Below, piece by piece: positions 24,718-32,646 of a stretch of 64,000 bases of DNA; the first letter of the stretch is position 1, and every line of letters begins with the position of its first letter. A model generated the notes under the pieces. That model saw only the letters and a list, made by a program, of their open reading frames with translations, was not told where the DNA came from and did not search any database. The translations under genes and the position numbers were made by a program. This stretch comes from Burkholderiales bacterium (GTDB lineage: Bacteria > Pseudomonadota > Gammaproteobacteria > Burkholderiales > Burkholderiaceae_B). The stretch is taken from the NCBI GenBank assembly GCA_021299735.1, contig JAJTEM010000009.1:62001-126000 (forward strand). The letters are read 5' to 3'.

Positions 24718-24752
24718 AATGTTTATGCAGCGGTTGATCAGTTCTGCACAAC

Positions 24753-24792
24753 AAAAATCCCGCTCGGGTTTTTAAAACCCGGCGGGATTTTT
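24753..24792. terminator. Strong intrinsic terminator after aroG
   Basis: AAAAATCCCGC...GCGGGATTTTT with a GC-rich inner stem (CGGGTTTTTAAAACCCG). The flanking A-run and T-run let it work in both directions; it lies 41 bases past the aroG stop. Confidence 0.85.
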
Positions 24793-24833
24793 AAACTGCG
24801 CTTCAGGCAATCAGTTATTAAGCAGGCTGTTTG

Positions 24834-25898
24834 TCAAGCAACCTGAGCAAGCCTGCGCTTGCGTACGCCTTGTGCCAAAGTTTCCAGCACCTGCAGGCTG
24901 TCGTCCCAGCCCACGCAGCCATCAGTAATGCTTTGGCCATAGGTAAGGGGTTTGCCGGGCTCAAGGTCTTGGCGGCCTTCCACCAGGTGGCTTTCAACCA
25001 TGACACCCATAATTCGGGCGTCGCCTGCGGCCAGTTGTTCGGCAATGTTTTCGCATACACCCACCTGGTTTTTGGGCACTTTGCTGCTGTTGCCGTGGCT
25101 GGCATCAATCATGATCCGGGCTGCAAGGCCGGCTTTGCCAATGTCGGCCGCTGCTGCTTCAACTGATGCGGCATCGTAATTTGGCCCTTTGCCGCCACGC
25201 AAAATAATGTGGCAATCTTCGTTGCCCGAAGTGCTTACAATGGCGCTGCGCCCTTCTTTGGTTACGCTCAAAAAGTGGTGCGGGTGTTGCGCAGCCTTAA
25301 TGGCATCCACGGCAATTTTCACATTGCCATCGGTGCCGTTTTTGAAGCCAACTGGGCAACTAAGGCCCGAGGACAACTCGCGGTGAATTTGGCTTTCGGT
25401 GGTGCGGGCGCCAATGGCACCCCAGCTAACCAAATCGGCGATGTACTGCGGGGTAATCATGTCGAGAAACTCGGTGCCCGCTGGCAGCCCAAGGCCATTG
25501 ATATTCAACAGCACTTCACGCGCCATGCGCAGGCCTTTGTTGATCTCGAAGCTGCCATCCAGGTTGGGGTCGTTGATCAAGCCTTTCCAGCCCACGGTGG
25601 TGCGTGGTTTCTCGAAGTACACGCGCATTACGATTTCAAGGTCTTCCGCGTATTTGTCGCGGTATACCTTCAACTTGTTGGCGTATTCCATGGCGGCTTT
25701 CACGTCGTGAATGGAGCAAGGCCCCATGACCACAATAAGGCGGTCGTCGCCACCATGCAATATTTTATGCAGTGCGGTGCGGCAGCCAGCAACTGTGTCG
25801 GCTATTGCGGAAGTAATTGGCACTTCTGCGATTAGGGCCGCAGGGGTGATCAGTTCTTTAATTTCTTTGATTCTCAAGTCGTCTGTTACCGTGTTCAT
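24834..25898 (-). CDS. aroG: 3-deoxy-7-phosphoheptulonate synthase, class I
   Basis: 354 residues. It condenses phosphoenolpyruvate and erythrose 4-phosphate to DAHP, the entry step of aromatic amino acid synthesis. Family motifs include MGPCSIHD, FEKPRTTVGWKG, the GLPAGTEFLDMITPQY region, GARTTESQIHREL, GFKNGTDG and DASHGNSSK. Length and sequence are close to the phenylalanine-inhibited AroG type. An AGGAG site precedes the ATG. The 5' leader encodes a Phe-rich peptide and an intrinsic terminator, so expression is probably set by phenylalanine-tRNA charging. A strong terminator follows, so it is likely monocistronic. Confidence 0.95.
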   Translation of the reverse strand: MNTVTDDLRIKEIKELITPAALIAEVPITSAIADTVAGCRTALHKILHGGDDRLIVVMGPCSIHDVKAAMEYANKLKVYRDKYAEDLEIVMRVYFEKPRTTVGWKGLINDPNLDGSFEINKGLRMAREVLLNINGLGLPAGTEFLDMITPQYIADLVSWGAIGARTTESQIHRELSSGLSCPVGFKNGTDGNVKIAVDAIKAAQHPHHFLSVTKEGRSAIVSTSGNEDCHIILRGGKGPNYDAASVEAAAADIGKAGLAARIMIDASHGNSSKVPKNQVGVCENIAEQLAAGDARIMGVMVESHLVEGRQDLEPGKPLTYGQSITDGCVGWDDSLQVLETLAQGVRKRRLAQVA

Positions 25899-25946
25899 GC
25901 CAATTCTCCTGAATGCTGGCGCGCTTTTTGTTCAAAGTGTCGGTTC

Positions 25947-25984
25947 AAAAAAAAAACCGCCAGGTGGTTCAGGCCTGGCGGTTT
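25947..25984 (-). terminator. Attenuator terminator in the aroG leader
   Basis: On the minus strand CCGCCAGG, a 9-base loop, CCTGGCGG and then ten T. It sits 48 bases before the aroG start and 26 bases after the leader-peptide stop. The 5' arm can instead pair with leader-peptide codons 17-20 (26037-26048), giving a possible antiterminator. Confidence 0.85.
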
Positions 25985-26009
25985 TGGGATCTGTTTGAAC
26001 TATGTGTTT

Positions 26010-26096
26010 TTACGCACAACCCTCTTCCGCCGCTTGCCCAAACCAGGCAAAGAAGCCAAAAAATGCATAAAAAGAGTGCGCGAAGTTCGTGTTCAT
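26010..26096 (-). CDS. Phenylalanine-rich leader peptide of the aroG attenuator
   Basis: 28 codons. Phe occurs at residues 5, 9, 12, 13, 15, 16 and 19, with Tyr10 and Trp18, so seven of 28 residues are Phe, an extreme density. The stop is 26 bases before an intrinsic terminator in front of aroG. This is the layout of the pheA and pheST leaders of enterobacteria: starved ribosomes pausing at Phe codons would favour an antiterminator. Codons 17-20 (GCCTGGTTTGGG) can pair with CCCAAA and CCAGGC at 25973-25988 around a 4-base bulge. The ribosome site is weak (AAAAG directly before the ATG), which lowers certainty about the exact start. Confidence 0.75.
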   Translation of the reverse strand: MNTNFAHSFYAFFGFFAWFGQAAEEGCA

Positions 26097-26145
26097 CTTT
26101 TAAATGTAATCAATTCATGGCCGCGGTGCAAGCGTGCTAGCTCAA

Positions 26146-26154
26146 ATTCTAACA
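26146..26154 (-). promoter_or_regulatory. Possible extended -10 promoter for the aroG leader
   Basis: On the minus strand TGTTAGAAT fits TG-n-TATAAT with one mismatch and would place the start about 40 bases before the leader-peptide ATG. No clear -35 is seen. Confidence 0.3.
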
Positions 26155-26218
26155 AGTCGTGGGTGGGTGTGGCAGGCATCCCACTGAAATGTCAGGAAAT
26201 TTGATCTCAAATAACAGC

Positions 26219-27688
26219 TTACTGCGTGCCGCCCATGAGCAAGCCATCGATGCGCAAGGTGGGCTGCCCTACACCAACCGGTATGTTTTGGCCTTCTTTG
26301 CCGCAGGTACCTACTCCGTCGTCAAGTGCCATGTCGTTACCCACCATGGTAATTTTGATCAAAGACTCCGGGCCATTTCCCATGAGGGTGGCACCCTTCA
26401 ATGGATAGGTAATTTTGCCGTTCTCAATTTTGTAGGCCAGCGAGGCTGAAAATACAAACTTGCCGCTGGTAATGTCCACTTGCCCACCACCAAAGTTGAC
26501 GGCATAAACACCGTCTTTAACACTTGCAATAATTTCCTCGGGGGTTTTGTCGCCATTCAGCATGTAAGTGTTGGTCATGCGGGGCATGGGCAGGTGGGCG
26601 AAGCTTTCGCGGCGGCCATTGCCTGTTATTGGCATTTTCATCAACCGCGCGTTGGTCATGTCTTGAATGTAGCCGGTCAAAATACCGTCTTCAATCAAGG
26701 TGGTGCATTGGGTTTTGTTGCCTTCGTCGTCGATATTCAAAGAACCACGGCGGCTGGCCAAGGTACCATCGTCAACAATGGTCACGCCCTTGGCGGCCAC
26801 GCGCTGGCCGATCATGCCGGAAAATGCGCTGCTACCCCGGCGGTTGAAGTCGCCCTCCAACCCATGACCAATGGCTTCATGCAGCAAAATGCCAGGCCAA
26901 CCGGAACCCAACACCACAGTTTGTGAACCTGAGGGGGCTGGCCTTGCATCAAGGTTAACCAGCGCATGCTCTACAGCAGTATTGGCATGAAGCATTAAAA
27001 ATGCATCATTAAAGTAACCAAAGTCATAACGCCCACCCGCTCCGGATGATCCCGTTTCACGGCGGCCTTTGTGCTCAACAACAACAGACACACTAATTCG
27101 CACCAATGGGCGCACATCAGCAGCCAACACGCCGTCACTGCGGGCAACCAACACTACGTCATAGGCACCGGCAATACTGGCTCTTACTTGTTTTACGCGC
27201 TTGTCGCGTTTGCGGGCGAATTGCTCCAGGCGCTTGAGCAAATTGACCTTTTCAGTAGACGTAAGCGTTGGAATGGGATTGAGGGGGCTGTACAGTGCGC
27301 GGCTTTCGGCACCGGTAAAACCTTTGCCTGTTTTCAGGTTGCGGTTGGCTGTTTTGCCCAAACTTGCAATTTCGCGAACCGATTTGGCAGCGGCCATTAT
27401 TGGTTTAAAGGCGATGTCATCAGAATAGGCGAACGCTGTTTTGTCGCCACTGACCGCACGCACGCCAACACCCTGTTCAATGTTGTAGCTGCCCGATTTC
27501 ACAATGCCTTCATCTAGCGACCAACCCTCAATGCAGCCGTACTGGAAGTACAGGTCGGCAAAGTCCACCTTGTGGGAGAAAATTTCACTGAAGGCCTTTT
27601 GAATGTGGCCTTCGTCGATCCCGTAAGGGGTCCACAACAGGCTTTGGGCGGTGGCCAGGTTGGAAATGGCCAGGTCTGCTACTTTCAT
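26219..27688 (-). CDS. tldD: Metalloprotease TldD
   Basis: 489 residues, the usual length. TldD forms a heterodimeric zinc protease with TldE/PmbA and degrades unfolded peptides in the cytoplasm; it is known for microcin maturation and CcdA turnover. The zinc motif is in LLHEAIGHGLEGDF; C-terminal features include the MPRMTNTYM region and the FGGGQVDI block. The ATG at 27688 is preferred because AAAGGA precedes it and the conserved domain starts there; the longer frame upstream overlaps the amidase gene. The stop lies ten bases after the amidase gene on the same strand. No tldE is in the window. Confidence 0.93.
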   Translation of the reverse strand: MKVADLAISNLATAQSLLWTPYGIDEGHIQKAFSEIFSHKVDFADLYFQYGCIEGWSLDEGIVKSGSYNIEQGVGVRAVSGDKTAFAYSDDIAFKPIMAAAKSVREIASLGKTANRNLKTGKGFTGAESRALYSPLNPIPTLTSTEKVNLLKRLEQFARKRDKRVKQVRASIAGAYDVVLVARSDGVLAADVRPLVRISVSVVVEHKGRRETGSSGAGGRYDFGYFNDAFLMLHANTAVEHALVNLDARPAPSGSQTVVLGSGWPGILLHEAIGHGLEGDFNRRGSSAFSGMIGQRVAAKGVTIVDDGTLASRRGSLNIDDEGNKTQCTTLIEDGILTGYIQDMTNARLMKMPITGNGRRESFAHLPMPRMTNTYMLNGDKTPEEIIASVKDGVYAVNFGGGQVDITSGKFVFSASLAYKIENGKITYPLKGATLMGNGPESLIKITMVGNDMALDDGVGTCGKEGQNIPVGVGQPTLRIDGLLMGGTQ

Positions 27689-27698
27689 TTTGAATCCT

Positions 27699-28517
27699 TT
27701 AAAGCACGCGGTGCGCAAGCGCGGGCAGGCTGTTTCGCACATCAACTATCTTAACAGGGTCAAGCTGGCCCAGCACGACTCCCTCGCCTTGTTCCAGCAC
27801 ATTCTCAACCTCGCCCCATGGGCTTACCACCATGGAATGGCCCCAGGTACGGCGCCCATTCTCGTGCACACCACCCTGCCCACAAGCCAGCACATAGCAC
27901 TGGTTTTCAATGGCGCGCGCGCGCATGAGTACTTCCCAATGGGCTCGGCCCGTGGTGTATGTAAATGCAGCAGGCATGACAATTAAATCAACTGGCCCCA
28001 TGGCGCGGTACAACTCGGGAAAGCGAAGGTCGTAGCACACAGACAAACCCACCTTAAATCCGTCAATATCAGCCACAACCGGAGTTTTTCCGGGCAACAG
28101 CACTCGGGCTTCGTCGTAAGTTTCATCGCCTTTGGTAAAGCAAAACAAATGTATTTTGTCGTAGCGGGCCGTGCATTCGCCTTGTGGATTGAATACCAAG
28201 GTGGTGTTGTACACGCGGCCATCTATCTCGCTGGTGATAGGCAGGGTACCGGCCACAATGTGCAGGTTGCGCACTGCCGCCTGGTCAGCAAGAAATTGCT
28301 GAATCGGGCCGCTACCAAAGGGTTCAGCAATTGCCAGCTTGTCGGTGTCTTTGTGGCCCATCAGGCAAAAATACTCTGGTAACAACACCATGCGCGCGCC
28401 CTGCTTGGCGGCCCGGCCAATCAGGCGTTGTGCAATGTCCAGGTTACGTTCAAGGTCGGGCGTGGCAATCATTTGCAGGCTTGCAACCGTCATGGGCTTG
28501 CTCATGGGTTGATTCAT
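27699..28517 (-). CDS. Carbon-nitrogen hydrolase, Nit-type omega-amidase
   Basis: 272 residues. The catalytic Glu-Lys-Cys set is visible in LLPEYFCLMG, YDKIHLFCF and VCYDLRFPELYR. The sequence is closest to the Nit1/Nit2 branch, which includes the deaminated glutathione amidase that repairs a transaminase side product. The ATG at 28517 lies one base after the yhdP stop; a second ATG twelve bases further in is also possible. It is followed closely by tldD. The exact substrate is not shown by sequence. Confidence 0.88.
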   Translation of the reverse strand: MNQPMSKPMTVASLQMIATPDLERNLDIAQRLIGRAAKQGARMVLLPEYFCLMGHKDTDKLAIAEPFGSGPIQQFLADQAAVRNLHIVAGTLPITSEIDGRVYNTTLVFNPQGECTARYDKIHLFCFTKGDETYDEARVLLPGKTPVVADIDGFKVGLSVCYDLRFPELYRAMGPVDLIVMPAAFTYTTGRAHWEVLMRARAIENQCYVLACGQGGVHENGRRTWGHSMVVSPWGEVENVLEQGEGVVLGQLDPVKIVDVRNSLPALAHRVL

Positions 28518-28518
28518 G

Positions 28519-31500
28519 CTAGTTCCTGGTGTTGATGTCGTTGGTGGGCTGGGTTGTTGCATCGCCCTTTCGAACTCGCTCAATAACCGGGGCCACCCAG
28601 GGGCCACTTACCTGATACTGAAAGGAAAAAATTTTCGACAAGGGATCTTTCAACACAAAGTCGGCAATCAAGGAGGCAATACCCACCGCCGGGTTGGCTG
28701 CAATCACGGAGTAAATCAGTGACCCGCCAGCAGGGTTCAAGTCGGGCAACACCACCACATTCAGGTTTTGGGTCTCGCTTTCAAGGTCCAGTTTTCCATC
28801 CATCAAGACAGTGGCGCTGGGCCCTGTCATTTTGAAATTCTGGGTACTGGCAATACCCTCTTTCATGGCCACATCGGCCTCCATGGTGTCGTAAGCAAAG
28901 CCTTCGGAAAACACATCTTTAAAATCAAGAGTGAAGCGCCGCGGAATGCTTTGCAGAGAAAGCACGCCCAACAATTTGGCCACACCGGGATCGGCTTTCA
29001 AAAACTGCCCCTTGCTGCTTTTCAGCTTGAATTGACCACTCAGGCTTGCATAGTCAATGTTCGTGGGGGCGTCATTCCAGCGCAATCGCCCAAGCAGCGT
29101 ACCTTCCCCCCCCTGAAAAACCCCGGCCATGCCGAGTCGGGTCAACAAGCCTCCGGCATCTTTCACGGTTTGGTCTACTTCAATGTCGGTGCGCTGATTC
29201 TTCAGGTTTTCACCGTACTGCCAAACCCCCTTGGCCCGGGTAATCGATTCCGGGTTTTCAATGCGCAGTTCTTCCAGCTTCCATTCTTTCGGGCGTTGGC
29301 CTAGTTCGGCGCGCGCCTGTTCCTCGCGGGTTTGGTTCACCGCGATCAACTTCAACTTGCCAAGGGGCAAGTCATTCAGCGTGAAATTCTCTACCTGCAC
29401 GTCCAGAGCAGGAATGCTGGAGGCTGGCTCCTCAACCAGGTCACGTATGCCGCTGTCGAGCGTTTTGGGAATGACCAGCGTTTTAAAACGAGCCAACACC
29501 GCGCCATCGGGCCGTTGTTTGTCGGAAATCCATGAGAGGTAACCATCAACCCCTTTGGCTTTCACATCAAACTGCCAACGCTTTTCGATGGTACGGGCTG
29601 CCACTGCCACACCTTCAAATGATTTACTGCCCATGTTCAGGCGTTCGGTGCGAATACCCACCTTCATGTTGACGGTGGTGTCGCCGGTAGGGTCGCCCAA
29701 CATTTCACCCATCAAACCCATGTTGCCCGAAGCGGAGGCCGAGGTGATGTCGTTGAAAACAGCACGCCAGGTATCAAGGTCAATTACGGGCACCCGAATA
29801 TCACCCTGTATGCCAGCGGTGGGCATCGCCAAGGGCGCGCCTATTGCAAACTGCATGGAATCAATTCCAGCCCGCCCGGCCTTTTCAAGCACAATGGCGC
29901 GGAGTTGCGCCAAGGGCTTTCCGTCTGGGCCTAAATCGATTTGCCAGCGTTCGCCCTGCGAAGAACTTGTCTGGTTCAACTTGAAAGGCAAACGGGCATC
30001 CACTTTTTTGGCAAAAGGTGCTGGCAGTTTCACTTCCAACCCCTGCAGCTGGCTATTAACATCCACGGCCACACCATTCTCGCGTGTGGCCACAACCACC
30101 GAATAAGGAGTGCTTCCCGCCAGGTAGGGCTCTGTCAAAGGGTTTAAGTATTGGGCAAGGCCTTTGGCACGAGCTGTTCCATTGGCCCGAATCTCCATGC
30201 GCCCACTGGCATCCGTAGTGCCTTTGAACAGCACTGGCCCGCCCAGTGCCTGGCCTTGAAGCTGATCAATAAACAACCCTTTGTTGGAGAACTGAATGAT
30301 TCCATCCACATTGCTGACCACAGGCATGCCACGCACCACACGAATGGAATTGCCCTGTAGCGTGAGGTCGCCTTTGACCTGTGTTTTTTCAGGATCGGCA
30401 ATCGGAATATTCAGCTGTAAATCCAGTTTCGCATCGCCTTCAACCTGGGCATTGATCAGCGCCTCATTCAAAATTTCACGCACTGGGCTTTGATTCACAA
30501 AGGCAACCATTTTGGCCAACTCGCCTTGGCCCTGACCCTTGATTTCCAGCAAGGGCTCCCAGGCATCCAGGTTATCAATGCTGGCTTGCACGCCCTTCAG
30601 GCTGACGCCCAAAGTTTCAGCTTGCTCTGCTTCAATCAGCATGCGTTTACCCACAAACAAGGCTTTGCCGTTCACTTTCTGAATTCCAGGCCAGCCAGGG
30701 GCATAGCTTAGCTCGCCGTTCTCAAAAGGCACTTCAATTTTAAATACGCCGGGGTGTTTGGCATCGGCAAAGGGGAAATCGCTTAATCGGCCCTTCAATT
30801 CAAAGTGACCATTTTTTGCAGTACCCGCCTTCACATTGTCGTTTAACCATTCACGCGCACTGGCACCAACCACCAAGGGCAGGTATTTAACCACGCGTGC
30901 AATGTTGGCCACTGGCAAGGTGCCTTTGATATCGACCACATCAGACTCACCTTGACGAAACTGGTAACTGCCTGACACCTGAGCCTCGAGGTCTGTGTTG
31001 CTTACCTTCAGTTGCTCCACCAAGAATTCAGCAGGCTGATTGGCCGTGAACACCTCTCGCCAAGTGCCTCGCCCCTCAATCGAATCAAACGCCAGGGTTT
31101 CTGCTTCAAATATTTCTGGCAGTGAAACTTCAGAATTGCTGCCGACCAAGGTCCATTCACCTTTGGAATCGTCACCCTTGAAAGTGCCACTGAGATTTTT
31201 AAAACCTGTGACGCGCCGGTTCGATTGTGGCGAAGGGTCTCGATACAGTACCGTTAACTTGCTGAAATCAATATCCGATTTGAATGAAACGGATTCCTCA
31301 AGAGGCTTTTTACCAGCGGTTCGCCAATCCAGCGCCATTCGGTTAACTTGACCCGCCACCGAAAAAGACCTCAAAAGCTCAAGCCACTGGGGCTGCCCAA
31401 GGTGAGGGCCCAATTCAAGTACCACGGCCTGGGCCTGGGCTGCATCCAACTGCTGAAGCTGGACTGCCCAATCTACGCCACTGTCATCCGCCTTTTGTTT

Positions 31501-32571
31501 CAGCGACAAATCGGTTGGACCAAACTGCTTTTGCCCAGCAATACGGCCTTGCAACTGGCGAATCGAAATTGCATTGGGTTCAAAAAGAGCATGCTCACCC
31601 TGTACTTCAACCAAAGCGCTGGTGTTGGTCATGTCAAACGGTATGGCATTCACCTCGGGGTTGGAGAATCTCAGCTTTCCAATTCGAGCATCCAGCAACG
31701 AACGTTGCACAAAGCCGCCCTCAAAATCGATCCAAAGGTTTCCCTGGGGCTGGGTAAGGTCCACATCAAAACCAAGCATTTTGAATACTGGCTTCAGCGG
31801 CTCAGTTTGATCCACCAAAGCACTGGCATAAAGAGTGCCTTTCCATTTGGAAATATCGCCCAAACGGCGTTCAAGCAAGGGGGTTTTAAAATTCAAGCGG
31901 GCATTGAACGGAGTTTGGGCCAGCACGGGCAATTTGAAAGCAAGCCCTGCCTGGTGGCGACTTAAACCGTTGACCAACAACAGCTCAGCTTCAATGGCTT
32001 GGGCATCAGGAAATTGCCCCATGGCATCTTTCCAGTTCACAACACCATTTTTCAGCAACACGCGTTGCTGCGCCAATAACCAATCCAGGCCAGGGTTACC
32101 CTCGGTTCCATCGTCAATTAAGGGAATACCGGCAACTTCAAATATGCCTTGGGAATTGCGCACCACGCTGAGCGTAGGCGATTGCACTTCCAGATTTTTC
32201 AAACGCGGGTTAAACGCAAGGATACTGGGTAGCGACCAGGTCAGGTGAACCTGGTCGGCCGTGAAACCTGGCTCACCACTGGCTTGGGGCAAACGAATGT
32301 TTTGTACCACCAGCAACGGCCCAAAACCCCGCCAACTGGCCTGTATCTTGCCAATTTCAAGCGCTGTGCCTGTTTGGGTTTGCAGGTACTGCTGAATTTC
32401 CGGGCGATAACGGTCAATTTCTGGCAATACCAACCATTTAATCGCCAAAAGTGCGATACACAAGGGGGTGTAAACAGCAATCAGCGCCCAAAACAGCACC
32501 GTCCCTGCGCGCCTAAGCGCGGGGTTACCCCTGACTTGTTGCACCAGTGCCTGGTTTGTTCCTTCCTGCAA
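28519..32571 (-). CDS. yhdP: YhdP-family AsmA-like envelope protein
   Basis: 1350 residues. One N-terminal membrane helix (about 22-45) is followed by a very long beta-rich periplasmic part with DUF3971 and an AsmA-like C-terminal region. YhdP homologues bridge the inner and outer membranes and carry phospholipids outward; E. coli YhdP is about 1270 residues. It starts the minus-strand run yhdP-nit-tldD and is divergent from glnE across 75 bases. Confidence 0.9.
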   Translation of the reverse strand: MQEGTNQALVQQVRGNPALRRAGTVLFWALIAVYTPLCIALLAIKWLVLPEIDRYRPEIQQYLQTQTGTALEIGKIQASWRGFGPLLVVQNIRLPQASGEPGFTADQVHLTWSLPSILAFNPRLKNLEVQSPTLSVVRNSQGIFEVAGIPLIDDGTEGNPGLDWLLAQQRVLLKNGVVNWKDAMGQFPDAQAIEAELLLVNGLSRHQAGLAFKLPVLAQTPFNARLNFKTPLLERRLGDISKWKGTLYASALVDQTEPLKPVFKMLGFDVDLTQPQGNLWIDFEGGFVQRSLLDARIGKLRFSNPEVNAIPFDMTNTSALVEVQGEHALFEPNAISIRQLQGRIAGQKQFGPTDLSLKQKADDSGVDWAVQLQQLDAAQAQAVVLELGPHLGQPQWLELLRSFSVAGQVNRMALDWRTAGKKPLEESVSFKSDIDFSKLTVLYRDPSPQSNRRVTGFKNLSGTFKGDDSKGEWTLVGSNSEVSLPEIFEAETLAFDSIEGRGTWREVFTANQPAEFLVEQLKVSNTDLEAQVSGSYQFRQGESDVVDIKGTLPVANIARVVKYLPLVVGASAREWLNDNVKAGTAKNGHFELKGRLSDFPFADAKHPGVFKIEVPFENGELSYAPGWPGIQKVNGKALFVGKRMLIEAEQAETLGVSLKGVQASIDNLDAWEPLLEIKGQGQGELAKMVAFVNQSPVREILNEALINAQVEGDAKLDLQLNIPIADPEKTQVKGDLTLQGNSIRVVRGMPVVSNVDGIIQFSNKGLFIDQLQGQALGGPVLFKGTTDASGRMEIRANGTARAKGLAQYLNPLTEPYLAGSTPYSVVVATRENGVAVDVNSQLQGLEVKLPAPFAKKVDARLPFKLNQTSSSQGERWQIDLGPDGKPLAQLRAIVLEKAGRAGIDSMQFAIGAPLAMPTAGIQGDIRVPVIDLDTWRAVFNDITSASASGNMGLMGEMLGDPTGDTTVNMKVGIRTERLNMGSKSFEGVAVAARTIEKRWQFDVKAKGVDGYLSWISDKQRPDGAVLARFKTLVIPKTLDSGIRDLVEEPASSIPALDVQVENFTLNDLPLGKLKLIAVNQTREEQARAELGQRPKEWKLEELRIENPESITRAKGVWQYGENLKNQRTDIEVDQTVKDAGGLLTRLGMAGVFQGGEGTLLGRLRWNDAPTNIDYASLSGQFKLKSSKGQFLKADPGVAKLLGVLSLQSIPRRFTLDFKDVFSEGFAYDTMEADVAMKEGIASTQNFKMTGPSATVLMDGKLDLESETQNLNVVVLPDLNPAGGSLIYSVIAANPAVGIASLIADFVLKDPLSKIFSFQYQVSGPWVAPVIERVRKGDATTQPTNDINTRN

Positions 32572-32646
32572 GAAATACCGCCCGAATAATGATCAACACC
32601 TGTAGTACGCTATTGTAGAACCAAGCTTCACTTTATAACGGCACGC

